Positions 51,263 to 59,442 of a stretch of 64,000 nucleotides of DNA are shown piece after piece (position 1 is the stretch's first letter; each line of letters opens with the position of its first letter). The position numbers were made by a program, and so were the translations under genes. The DNA is from CALXXL01 sp034926605 (GTDB lineage Bacteria; Verrucomicrobiota; Lentisphaeria; Victivallales; Victivallaceae), in the NCBI GenBank assembly GCA_034926605.1, contig JAYFQV010000008.1, positions 1 to 64,000 on the forward strand. Reading direction: 5' to 3'. The notes beneath the pieces were generated by a model that did no database searches, was not told where the DNA came from, and saw nothing but the letters and a program-made list of their open reading frames with translations.

Positions 51263-51670
51263 ATGAAAATCAATCAAACGATTATAGACGCACTCATTAA
51301 GGCCATCAACGATTTAGGGTCACAGCAAAAAATCGCGGAAGTGGCTGGAGTTGGTATATCCAATATCGGTAAATATATTAATGGAAATATAAAAACCATA
51401 AGACTATCAACATGGGAACGGTTATTTCCGTTGCTAAAAACCTATCTGACCCAAGAGCAACAAATTGAGTTGCAGCGTAAATATTTCGCGTCCGGGTTAA
51501 CCGCCGATGCAATTAAAGGTATTATCGCAATTAGGGACGCGGCACAGGATGAGCCCATGTTGAAGCTACTGATCGAATATTGGCAGGAATTGGATGATAC
51601 GCGACAATTTCAGCTGCTCTCGCGAGCAGCTGAGTTGAGTAAAGAGAAAAGGGGGAACGCGGAAGAATGA
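51263..51670 (+). CDS. Phage repressor (Xre-like), probably leaderless
   Basis: The 135-residue protein from ATG 51263 has an N-terminal HTH (AINDLGSQQKIAEVAGVGISNIGKYING; key segment QQKIAEVAG and GISNIGKYI) and a helical C-terminal part for oligomerisation. The -10 TATTGT ends six nt before the ATG and there is no Shine-Dalgarno, so the transcript probably begins at the AUG, as for lambda cI from PRM. It is divergent from the early operon and followed, with ATGA overlap, by a cargo gene. It is the best candidate for lysogeny maintenance. Confidence 0.75.
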   Translation: MKINQTIIDALIKAINDLGSQQKIAEVAGVGISNIGKYINGNIKTIRLSTWERLFPLLKTYLTQEQQIELQRKYFASGLTADAIKGIIAIRDAAQDEPMLKLLIEYWQELDDTRQFQLLSRAAELSKEKRGNAEE

Positions 51671-52572
51671 AAGTGTTTTGTCCACATTGCGGGGCGGCAT
51701 TGGAGTGCCCGCCGAAAATGGCCGGGAAAAAAGCACAATGCAATCAGTGTCGCGGTGAATTTTTAACTCCGCTGCCAACCGCCAAGGCCATCCCCTCGGA
51801 AGCGGGCGGTCAGTCGCGGAGAATTATACGCCGTTATACCGGCGGCAACTGGGCTGCGGCTGGCTGCGGACTTGTCGCAGTATTGTTCGGCGTAATTTTG
51901 GCGGTTACCGTTATCGGCGCGATTCCGGGCATAATTATAATACTATTGGGTGTGATATTGCTAGCGATTGGCGATCGACGACAAAAAATATATTGCTGCC
52001 CGGGGTGCGGCGACGTGCTGGCGTCGCCGCTGGTTATCTCGTGTCGCAACTGTGGTGCGCCGTTGCGGCCGCCATATAGCCGGATTTGGCTATATTTGGC
52101 TTTTTTGGCAATTGGAATTTTTTTAATTGGTGTTTCTAGCGCGGTATCCAATAATCGTCCCAATGTTAAGCTTGTCACAAATGATGTTATTTCGTCACCG
52201 GGGGTGATAGACCCAATTAGAGAAAAATATGGCCAGTCAGCCGATAAATTTAAGTCGGATGCTTATCAGATGGCTCAAGCAGCGGTCTGTAAATATTTCA
52301 ACATGAAATTGTCCGCGGCAAGCTGGCCGTTTTTGGCGGCAAGCGATCATACAAAATTTACCGAAGTTGACCATATGGATATGGCAACGAACCGTCTTAT
52401 GCAATGGGTTGGTGTTAACGTTTCCAGTTATGTTGAATTTGATAAAAGTGACGCATATGGTAATATATCGCGCGTGCGTTATCCTTTTTGGGCAACATAT
52501 AATTTTGATCCCGCCACAAAGCTTTGGCGTTTGTGTAGCTTGAAAATCGGAGATGTACAAGTGGTCGGTTAG
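51667..52572 (+). CDS. Membrane protein with two zinc ribbons, co-transcribed with the repressor (lysogenic cargo)
   Basis: The 301-residue protein has a first zinc ribbon (C5, C8, C25, C28), two membrane segments (about 62-102), a second ribbon (CCPGCG...CRNC, about 112-135), a third membrane segment (about 141-162) and a ~135-residue C-terminal domain. It shares a transcript with the repressor (four-nt overlap), so it would be made in lysogens. The DNA is AT-rich compared with the late genes. Such genes often alter the host, for example by blocking superinfection; no family was recognised. Confidence 0.7.
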   Translation: MKVFCPHCGAALECPPKMAGKKAQCNQCRGEFLTPLPTAKAIPSEAGGQSRRIIRRYTGGNWAAAGCGLVAVLFGVILAVTVIGAIPGIIIILLGVILLAIGDRRQKIYCCPGCGDVLASPLVISCRNCGAPLRPPYSRIWLYLAFLAIGIFLIGVSSAVSNNRPNVKLVTNDVISSPGVIDPIREKYGQSADKFKSDAYQMAQAAVCKYFNMKLSAASWPFLAASDHTKFTEVDHMDMATNRLMQWVGVNVSSYVEFDKSDAYGNISRVRYPFWATYNFDPATKLWRLCSLKIGDVQVVG

Positions 52573-53051
52573 TGACCGCGCCGCCACTCCCACGGCGGCG
52601 CCGGATTGTCGGCCGCCCATAATCCCGCCAGCGCATTTTGTGCTTCGGCCTCCGCGTCCGCGATCGTTCGATCGCCGGGCGCGTATTTTTTATACCACCA
52701 GGCGGCGCCCCGCCGCGCCATCTCGGCGTTGACATAAATATCTCCGCAATAGACCCGGGCCACGGTGCGGCCGTAGCGGTCGGTCTCCACCGGCTCGACC
52801 CGCACCCGCTTGCGGCCGGTCAGCGCGATCAGCTCGCGGGTCGCCTCCGGGCCGTATGCCTGGTCTTTTTCCGGCGCGTCGATGCCGTAGAGCCTCACAA
52901 CCTGCCACGTCTTGTCCGGCTTCTGCAGGTTGATAGTGTCGCCGTCCACCACCCATATCGCGCGGCCGGTGGCGGCGTCGGTCGCCGGGCCGGCGCACGC
53001 CGCCAGCGCCAGCAAAACCATTGGCATCATGATTTTTTGTAAGATTTTCAT
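52569..53051 (-). CDS. Staphylococcal-nuclease-like lipoprotein
   Basis: The 160-residue protein has a lipoprotein signal (MKILQKIMMPMVLLALAAC, Cys 19) and a thermonuclease domain: VVDGDTI, VRLYGIDAPEKDQ (catalytic Arg and Glu region) and ETDRYGRTVARVY (second Arg). It should act outside the cytoplasm on DNA or RNA with Ca2+. It is convergent with the cargo gene (four-nt overlap of ends) and not part of the Mu core set, so it is probably a moron; it could degrade incoming phage DNA or scavenge nucleotides. Family sure, role inferred. Confidence 0.88.
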   Translation of the reverse strand: MKILQKIMMPMVLLALAACAGPATDAATGRAIWVVDGDTINLQKPDKTWQVVRLYGIDAPEKDQAYGPEATRELIALTGRKRVRVEPVETDRYGRTVARVYCGDIYVNAEMARRGAAWWYKKYAPGDRTIADAEAEAQNALAGLWAADNPAPPWEWRRGH

Positions 53052-53060
53052 GGCGTAAAA

Positions 53061-53489
53061 TTACAGCCGCCTACACGCTTTTACAACTGGTTTTAGCGAA
53101 AAAACAAGGTTTCTGTCAAAATTCGCGGGTTTTGCCCCAATAGTGAGAGGGCGCGTCCCCGTGCGCACTCTCCGCGGGCGTGGCATTGCGGTTTCCGTCT
53201 CCGTCTGCGGGGTATCCCCGCCGCGTCCCGCGTAATTTTTGTAACAGCACCCGCCGCGCGGATGGTTTCGGCCATCCGCGAACCGGGGCGGGTCATCTAT
53301 TTTTAGGGTCAGTAGGATAGCGGCCATCCGGGCGTAATGCCCCGCGGGCGGTATTGGCCAACGCACGCCCGCCGCGTTGTACAGCGCGTACGCAAGTTCA
53401 ACTCTTGCCTGACCCGCCTTTTTTTGCTCCGGGAGCGGGCCGGTAAGCGTTGCCGGCTTTGACTCGTCAACGACCGGAGCATTTTTCAC
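53061..53489 (-). CDS. Doubtful hypothetical protein upstream of the nuclease
   Basis: A 142-residue frame; residues 1-75 look protein-like (ARVELAYALYNAAGVRW), but the remainder is Pro/Arg/Thr-rich with little order. The ribosome site is weak. It ends nine nt before the nuclease start on the same strand. If it is not real, 53052-53687 is a mostly non-coding gap. Confidence 0.35.
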   Translation of the reverse strand: MKNAPVVDESKPATLTGPLPEQKKAGQARVELAYALYNAAGVRWPIPPAGHYARMAAILLTLKIDDPPRFADGRNHPRGGCCYKNYAGRGGDTPQTETETAMPRPRRVRTGTRPLTIGAKPANFDRNLVFSLKPVVKACRRL

Positions 53490-53523
53490 CGAACCTTTGC
53501 CAGTTTTGGCACGTATGGATTAT

Positions 53524-53559
53524 GCCCGGCTCCGGCTTTTTGATGAGCCGGAGCCGGGC
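53524..53559. other. Perfect 14-bp hairpin in the gap before the late operon
   Basis: GCCCGGCTCCGGCT and its exact complement are separated by eight nt (TTTTGATG). Neither strand has a T-run after it, so it is not a standard terminator. A smaller hairpin TGCCA/TGGCA lies at about 53501-53514. Confidence 0.7.
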
Positions 53560-53607
53560 GCATTGAACGAAATCCCTGTTCGATTACCCCCTGCCGCTTC
53601 GGCGGCG

Positions 53608-53649
53608 CGCGGGGCCGGGTTTAACCCTTCCCGGCCTCGCGTTTTTGTT
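53608..53649 (+). terminator. Rho-independent terminator before the late operon
   Basis: CGCG-G-GGCCGGG pairs with CCCGGCC-T-CGCG (12 bp with one G-T) around a 10-nt loop, followed by TTTTTG. It points rightward although no plus-strand gene is seen upstream after 52572, so it may end a short non-coding RNA or insulate the late genes. Confidence 0.7.
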
Positions 53650-53687
53650 TAACCTCCGCGCGCGAGCGCCATTATCGGGAGCTGCCA

Positions 53688-54116
53688 ATGTTCGACCTTT
53701 TGACCCTGTTGACCTCCACCGGTGGCGCGATCTCCGGCGGCACCCTGACCGGTATCATCATCCTGATGTATATCCGCCACCAGCTGGCCGGCGACCGGGT
53801 GGAGCGCGCGGAGTTGCGCGCCAAGGTCGACCGCCTGGAGACCGAGCGCCTTGGCAAGCTCGAGCGGACGCTGGAGGAGCATCTCCGGATCGACAATCCG
53901 GCCGCGACCGATGCCAAGGTGGCGGCGGTGAGCAATACGACGGACGCCAAGATCATGGCGCTGGCGGGCAATGTCGAGCGTCTGATCAACAAGGTGGACT
54001 ATCTTGCCGGCGGCGTCGCCCGCCTCGAAAAAGGCGCCGAAAATACCGAGCTGTATCTGGATAATCTCAATAAATCGATCTCGAAAGTGCGGGAGGAGCT
54101 GTATCATGGCCGTTAG
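53688..54116 (+). CDS. DUF2730-like phage protein (Mu gp25 position)
   Basis: The 142-residue protein has one N-terminal membrane segment (about 10-30) and a long coiled coil (RAELRAKVDRLETERLGKL and later NVERLINKVDYLAGGVARLE). GGGAG lies seven nt before the ATG. In Mu-like phages a protein of this kind opens the head operon; its role is unclear. It starts the rightward late gene series here. Confidence 0.8.
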   Translation: MFDLLTLLTSTGGAISGGTLTGIIILMYIRHQLAGDRVERAELRAKVDRLETERLGKLERTLEEHLRIDNPAATDAKVAAVSNTTDAKIMALAGNVERLINKVDYLAGGVARLEKGAENTELYLDNLNKSISKVREELYHGR

Positions 54117-54396
54117 CGTTTACGCCCTGCGCAAGGCGATTTTGCGTGATTTTAAAAACTACCTTCGCGCGCCAATCCGCGCCGCGGAACTGGTGGAAAT
54201 ATCCTGTGAGCCCGCGATCGTCGCCGATCAGGTGGGCGCGGTGGAGCAGGTCGGCGAATTGCTGGCGATGGGCTATCTGGAGGCTATCCCGGGCTGGTCC
54301 GGCAGCTATCTGCAGATCAGCAAGCGCGGGCTGGAGCAGCTCGCCCCCGAGTTTCGGCCTGACGCGTTTATTCACGGCCCGTCGGCGTTGGCCTGA
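54106..54396 (+). CDS. Small phage protein, VpaChn25_0724-like (Mu gp26 position)
   Basis: The 96-residue protein from ATG 54106 (GGGAGGAG upstream) has a winged-helix look: RKAILRDFKNYLRAP, then IVADQVGAVEQVGELLAMGYLEAIPGW. It overlaps the previous gene by 11 nt. Family and position agree with the conserved small protein between gp25 and gp27 in Mu-like phages; function unknown. Confidence 0.78.
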   Translation: MAVSVYALRKAILRDFKNYLRAPIRAAELVEISCEPAIVADQVGAVEQVGELLAMGYLEAIPGWSGSYLQISKRGLEQLAPEFRPDAFIHGPSALA

Positions 54397-54408
54397 GGAG
54401 GTGCTCCG

Positions 54409-54987
54409 ATGGCCAGACAACGCAACAATGTCACAAAATTGCCGCTGGAAATGCGGCTTACTATCTGCCAGCTGCTGGCCGACGGCGCGAGTTATGATGA
54501 TATCCGCACGGATGCCGATGTGGCGGCGGCTTGCGCCGATCGCAATCTTACGCTGCACAACAAATCGCTTTTAACCTACTCGCAGTCCGCGGAATACGCG
54601 GAGTATAAAACGATGCGGGCCGGTTACGCCGAGGAGCTCGAGCGCCGCCGCCTGGCGGCGTTTTTCGTCCAGGCCGAGGGCGGCGCGGACGCGATCGCCA
54701 ACGTGGCCAGTTTTGAGCTGCTCCGGATCGTGCTTGATAAATTGCAGTCCGGCGCCGCGCTGGAGCCGAAAGAGCTGGCGGCGGCCTCGACCGCGCTGGC
54801 GGCGTATCAGCGCAACCGGATATCCGAGCGACGCGACGACGCGGCCCGCGACTACGCCGCCCGCGAGGCGGAATACCAGGCCCGCATCCTCCAGCTCGAA
54901 AAGCAGCTGGCGGAACGCGCCGGCGCATCTTCCGGGCTTACTGTCGACACCCTGAAAAAGATCGAGGAAAAGCTGGGGTTGCTGTAA
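54409..54987 (+). CDS. DUF3486 protein (Mu gp27-like, probable small terminase)
   Basis: The 192-residue protein has the DUF3486 start (KLPLEMRLTICQLLADGASYDDI) and a long helical C-terminal part. In Mu-like phages this gene precedes the large terminase and likely acts as the small subunit for packaging. It ends one nt before the terminase gene. Confidence 0.85.
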   Translation: MARQRNNVTKLPLEMRLTICQLLADGASYDDIRTDADVAAACADRNLTLHNKSLLTYSQSAEYAEYKTMRAGYAEELERRRLAAFFVQAEGGADAIANVASFELLRIVLDKLQSGAALEPKELAAASTALAAYQRNRISERRDDAARDYAAREAEYQARILQLEKQLAERAGASSGLTVDTLKKIEEKLGLL

Positions 54988-54988
54988 G

Positions 54989-56416
54989 ATGGGCAATGCA
55001 AAAATTATCCCAGTCAACCGCACGCCCGGCAGCTTTTTGCCGTTTCAGGCGGCGTGGATACGCGACAATTCGCGGCTGAAACTCATGGAAAAATCGCGCC
55101 AGATCGGCGTTTCCTGGACTGCCGCGGCCGGCATTGTCCGGCGCAAAGGCCGGGCGGACGCCAAGCTGGACGCCTGGATATCTTCACGTGACGATATTCA
55201 GGCGCAGTTGTTTATGCGCGACTGCGCGGCATTCGCGGAGATTTACGAGTTGGCCGCCCAGGATTTGGGCGCCCAGTTTTTAGACCCCGAGAAAAAAATC
55301 ACCAGCTATGTGCTGCAGTTCGCCAACGGCTGCCGGATCAACTCGATGTCGTCGAGCCCCGACGCTCAGGCCGGCAAGCGCGGCGACCGTCTGCTGGACG
55401 AGTTCGCCCTCCACAAAGACCCTCGGAAACTTTACTCGATCGCCTACCCGGGTATCACCTGGGGCGGCCAGTTGGAGATAGTGTCCACTCACCGCGGCAG
55501 CGCGAATTTTTTCAACGAGCTGGTGCGGGAGGTGCGCGAAAAGGGCAATCCCAAACGGGTGAGCCTGCACCGGGTGACGCTGCAGGACGCGCTGGATCAA
55601 GGCTTTTTGTATAAACTCCAGGAGAAGCTCGCCCCCGAGGACGAGCGGCAGGAGATGGACGAGGCGGCGTACTTCGCGTTTATCCGTTCCGGCTGCGCGG
55701 ATGAGGAGAGTTTTCTCCAGGAATACATGTGTGTTCCGGCCGATGACAATTCCGCGTTTTTGACCTATGACCTTATCGCCTCCTGCGAGTATGGCGAGGG
55801 CGTCGAATGGCGTCAGCCGCTTGATGCGATCACCAACCCGCTTTATGTGGGTGTGGATATCGGCCGCGAGCACGACCTCACAGTTATTGCGATCGCGGAA
55901 AAAGCCGGCGGCCGGTATTGTTTGCGCGAGATGATCGAGCTTAAACAAACCACGTTTACCCGGCAGGTAGAAATCCTGTACGAGGTGCTGGCGCGGCGCA
56001 ATGTTGTACGCTGCTGCATCGATGCGACGGGCCTCGGTACTCAGATGGCGGAACAGGCGGCGGAACGGTTCGGCAGCTGGCGGGTCGGCGGGATAAAATT
56101 CACCGCGCCGGCCAAGGAGCAGTTGGCTTATCCGCTCAAGGCGGCGTTTGAGGATCGTAATATCCTGATCCCGATGGATCGAAACCTCCGCGCAGATTTA
56201 CGCAGTATTAAAAAAATCGTCGGCGCCGGTAACGTCGACCGGTTCGCGGCCGATCACGGGCCGAATGGCCACGCCGACCGCTTTTGGGCGCTGGCGCTGG
56301 TGATCGAGGCCGGTAAGACCGCCGGCGGTTCGCCCGGCGTTGAGCCGCTGGTGACAGGCCGGCGCACCGATCCAAATGCCGGGTGGAAATATCCGGATCA
56401 TTCCGATGACAGATAG
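54989..56416 (+). CDS. Large terminase subunit (Mu gp28-like)
   Basis: The 475-residue protein has an ATPase with a Walker A-like KSRQIGVSW (about 36-44) and Walker B DRLLDEFALH, followed by an RNase H-type nuclease starting at VGVDIGREHDL, with a late Asp in HADRFWALALV. It drives DNA into the head and cuts it. Size and order match Mu gp28. Confidence 0.93.
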   Translation: MGNAKIIPVNRTPGSFLPFQAAWIRDNSRLKLMEKSRQIGVSWTAAAGIVRRKGRADAKLDAWISSRDDIQAQLFMRDCAAFAEIYELAAQDLGAQFLDPEKKITSYVLQFANGCRINSMSSSPDAQAGKRGDRLLDEFALHKDPRKLYSIAYPGITWGGQLEIVSTHRGSANFFNELVREVREKGNPKRVSLHRVTLQDALDQGFLYKLQEKLAPEDERQEMDEAAYFAFIRSGCADEESFLQEYMCVPADDNSAFLTYDLIASCEYGEGVEWRQPLDAITNPLYVGVDIGREHDLTVIAIAEKAGGRYCLREMIELKQTTFTRQVEILYEVLARRNVVRCCIDATGLGTQMAEQAAERFGSWRVGGIKFTAPAKEQLAYPLKAAFEDRNILIPMDRNLRADLRSIKKIVGAGNVDRFAADHGPNGHADRFWALALVIEAGKTAGGSPGVEPLVTGRRTDPNAGWKYPDHSDDR

Positions 56417-56424
56417 GAGGCGAG

Positions 56425-58008
56425 ATGAGACTGGTTAATAACCTGGCACGCGGCATCGTGCGTTACCTGGCGCCGCGCGCCGGTCTGGAACTGATGCCGG
56501 AGGCCAACGATCGTAATTTGATCGGTTCGCCGATCGTTACGCGGCCGGAGGATGTCGAGCGTATTTTGCGGATTGCGGAAACCGGCGATACCCGTGAGCA
56601 ATGCCTGCTCGCCCGGGAGATTTTCGAAAAAAACGAAAACGTGGCCCACGCTATCGAGACCCGACGCAACGCGGTGACCGGCTGCGAGTGGCGCATTGAG
56701 CCGGGGGATACCAGCGCCGAGGCCGGGATCGCGGCTCAGGAGTTGCTCGACCAGCTCAAGGCCGCCGGTGCCGGAGACCTTGACACTTTTCCCGAGTTGA
56801 TCGATGATCTGACCGGCGCGCTGCTGCCGGGCTTCGCCCTCAGCGAGATATGTTGGGGGCCGGGTGGCGAAATTCAGGGGTTTCAGTCTATCGAGCAGCA
56901 GCATGTGACCTTTGTTAACTCGCTGCGGCCGCTGCTGGTTACTGTCGACACCCCGTCCGGTGTCGAGCTGATGCCGGACAAGTTTGTTTTCCACCGTTAC
57001 CGTCGCCGCGGCCGCGATCCGGTGCGCGGCGGGCTGATCCGACCGTTGGCCTGGTTGCATTGTTTTGCTACATGCAACTTAAAATTCCTGCTCCAGTTCG
57101 TGGAGCAATACGGCACGCCGTTTTGGCTGGTTAAAGTTTCCGACGAAACTTGGGAAACCGAGCGGCTCAAGCTGATTAAGCTGGTTAAGGGCATCAGTGC
57201 CGGCGGCGGCGCGGTGGTCAAACAGTCCACCGAAATCACGCCGGTGCAGGCGGCGAATGTCAATGGCGACGCACATTTCAAACTTTTGGATTATCTCGAG
57301 CGGGCGATCACCAAGGTGGTGCTGGGGCAGACCGCCACCGCCGGCGACGGCGGCGGCTGGTCGAATGACGGCGCCCAGTCCAAAGTACGCCAGGATATCC
57401 TGGAGGCTGACTGCCGCTGGCTCGAGGGCACCATTGCGCGCAAACTGATCGCACCGTGGACGCGATTTAACTTTATCAATGTCCGGCCGCCTGAGTTCAA
57501 GATTTTGTGCGCGCCGCCCGAGGATGATGTCAAGAAAAACCAGGCGTTGCAGTCCAAGTTTGAGGCGGCGGGTATCGCAGTTCGCGGTGGCTTGCTGACG
57601 CCTACCATTGAGATCGAGGAAGAAACCCGCAAGATGCTGGGTTACCCGCCGCCGAGCGAGGCGGCAAAGACGGCCTGGGAGAAGGCCAACGGCGTGCGAC
57701 TGCCGATTACTCTGCAGTCGGGTGGCCAGCAGAACGCGCTCGGAAGCGGCCTGCCGATGGGCGCGGAGACCGCTCCGGCGGTTCCGGCCGCCGCGATCGA
57801 TCCGGCGGCGCTGCGGGCGTTTGACGCTTTCGCGTCGCCGCTGCTCGACGAGATCGAGGATTTGCTCAAGTCCGGCGATGAGGAGGCGGCGCTGCGGCTG
57901 CTGATTGAGCGGGTGCCGGGCCTCCAGGGCCGGGCCAACGCCGAGGCGCTGGCCGATTACCTCAAAAAACAGATCGACAAGGCGGCTGAAAATGGCCGAC
58001 GAGTTTGA
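56425..58008 (+). CDS. Portal protein, DUF935 (Mu gp29-like)
   Basis: The 527-residue protein has the DUF935 pattern: HAIETRRNAVTGCEWRI, FALSEICWG, and a central YGTPFWLVKV with KLLDYLERAITKVVLGQTAT. Portals form the dodecameric gate for DNA entry. GGAGG is six nt before the ATG; the C-terminal end overlaps the next gene by 17 nt. Confidence 0.93.
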   Translation: MRLVNNLARGIVRYLAPRAGLELMPEANDRNLIGSPIVTRPEDVERILRIAETGDTREQCLLAREIFEKNENVAHAIETRRNAVTGCEWRIEPGDTSAEAGIAAQELLDQLKAAGAGDLDTFPELIDDLTGALLPGFALSEICWGPGGEIQGFQSIEQQHVTFVNSLRPLLVTVDTPSGVELMPDKFVFHRYRRRGRDPVRGGLIRPLAWLHCFATCNLKFLLQFVEQYGTPFWLVKVSDETWETERLKLIKLVKGISAGGGAVVKQSTEITPVQAANVNGDAHFKLLDYLERAITKVVLGQTATAGDGGGWSNDGAQSKVRQDILEADCRWLEGTIARKLIAPWTRFNFINVRPPEFKILCAPPEDDVKKNQALQSKFEAAGIAVRGGLLTPTIEIEEETRKMLGYPPPSEAAKTAWEKANGVRLPITLQSGGQQNALGSGLPMGAETAPAVPAAAIDPAALRAFDAFASPLLDEIEDLLKSGDEEAALRLLIERVPGLQGRANAEALADYLKKQIDKAAENGRRV

Positions 58009-59311
58009 TCCCAAAGCCGACTATCAGGCCGGCAAAATAAACGTCCTCACCAAAAAGGCCGCCGCCCAACTGGCCGCCAGCCCGGACTTCGACGCCCGGG
58101 CCAAGGCGCACTGCTTCTTTTCCGCCAAAGTGGCGGAGGCGCGGATATTGACCAGGTTAAGGTCGATCACCGATGCCTATGTGACCGGCAAGGCCGACCG
58201 CTCCACCGCCATCGCCGACCTGCAGGATTTTCTGCGCGGCGACGGCTATCAGACCGGCGAAGGCGTCAAGCCGCCGCCCGGACTCAGTGAAGAGGACTGG
58301 AAGCGGGCGCGCAAGCTGTCCAACCTTGCGTCAACCAGCCGGCTCGGCCTAATTTTGGACACCAACCGCCGCGAGGCGGAGGCGGTGCGCCGGTATTCGG
58401 ACATGCGCAAGAGCGGCGCGCCGTATCTGCGCTACGTTGAGAGCTATAAACGCGACAAGCGGCCGTCTCACCGTGCGCTGGTGGGTATGGTGCTGCCGGC
58501 GGATCACCCGTTCTGGCAGCATTTTCCGCGCGATTACAACTGCGGTTGCAGTTACGAGGAGGTGTGGCCGGACGAGCTGGCCGATAGTGGCGGCGCCGGA
58601 GAGGCGACGCGGGACGACGCGGGAAACTGGCGGTTTACCCGCGGCGGCCAGACGATTACCGATCCGGCCAACCCGTCCGGATTCGATTTTGACGTCTCCG
58701 GCGCGTTTGCGGACTGCGACATGTCGCGGATCGACGACCCGGCTATGCGCCGGGATGTCTACCGCGATCTCGCGGATTACTGCGCAAAAAATAACGCGCA
58801 GACCACGCTGATAAGCAAGGCCGATCCCGCCGGCAACGGTGTGCGCCAGCCCGAAAATCTCGACCAGATACACCAGGCGCTCGCCTCGGTCAAGGCCGAA
58901 TACGACCGCGCCAAGGCGGCGGGCGGGCAGCCAAAGTACCCGGCGATTGATATCTCGTTGGGTGAGGTGCTGCCCGGCCATGCCGCGCAGCTCGGCATTC
59001 CGGCCAAGGAGATGCAACTGCGTTACGTCAGCCCGGGCGGTGCCAAGTACGGCCCGGAACACTGGGACAACCACCACGCGGACACGCTTGAGCCTGAACG
59101 CGCCCAGGAACTTTTTTTTCGGACAGTGTGGCGGGAGAATGCCAAGGCTGAACTCCAAATCGAGGGGAAAAGTAAGCGGCTGGTTTTCCGGGAGCCCGGA
59201 GCCGGGCGGGCGGTAACGGTTTTTAAGATGGTCGGCGGTCAATGGGTTTTTAACGTGATCGATACTTGGGAATTATCCGACCTCTACGTGGCTGCAAAGA
59301 TAAAAAAATAA
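57992..59311 (+). CDS. Phage head morphogenesis protein (Mu gpF/SPP1 gp7-like)
   Basis: From ATG 57992 the protein has 439 residues. A minor-head region includes LASTSRLGLILDTNRREAEA, PYLRYVESYKRDKRPSHRAL and HFPRDYNCGCSYEEV (the RPxH...P..W..FPP..NCRC-like pattern). The C-terminal ~130 residues (LEPERAQELFFRTVWRENAK) are extra compared with the minimal domain. It acts on the prohead near the portal. The stop lies inside the base of a long inverted repeat. Confidence 0.87.
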   Translation: MADEFDPKADYQAGKINVLTKKAAAQLAASPDFDARAKAHCFFSAKVAEARILTRLRSITDAYVTGKADRSTAIADLQDFLRGDGYQTGEGVKPPPGLSEEDWKRARKLSNLASTSRLGLILDTNRREAEAVRRYSDMRKSGAPYLRYVESYKRDKRPSHRALVGMVLPADHPFWQHFPRDYNCGCSYEEVWPDELADSGGAGEATRDDAGNWRFTRGGQTITDPANPSGFDFDVSGAFADCDMSRIDDPAMRRDVYRDLADYCAKNNAQTTLISKADPAGNGVRQPENLDQIHQALASVKAEYDRAKAAGGQPKYPAIDISLGEVLPGHAAQLGIPAKEMQLRYVSPGGAKYGPEHWDNHHADTLEPERAQELFFRTVWRENAKAELQIEGKSKRLVFREPGAGRAVTVFKMVGGQWVFNVIDTWELSDLYVAAKIKK

Positions 59312-59386
59312 CAGTCCTGTTCGGCGACTCGAACGCCTTCCGCCTTGCGGCATGGCTTCCCTTTACCAACAACTTAGGACTGTTAT
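59308..59386. other. Long stem structure between head gene and protease gene
   Basis: ATAACAGTCCT (59308-59318) and AGGACTGTTAT (59376-59386) are a perfect 11-bp inverted repeat. Inside are GTTCG-gcgact-CGAAC (59319-59334) and CCGC-ctt-GCGG (59340-59350). On the minus strand the structure is followed by seven Ts, so it could terminate leftward transcripts, although no leftward gene is seen here. Confidence 0.6.
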
Positions 59387-59442
59387 CTATCAATCAAAAT
59401 ACCGCACTCGCGGCGGTTTGTCAAGAGGTTTTAACGAAAAAA

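Noticed and set aside
59308..59386. tRNA or tRNA-like gene on the minus strand
   Set aside because: A 7-bp acceptor-like stem and a TTCGAGT loop can be drawn, but the D and anticodon arms do not form and spacing is wrong.
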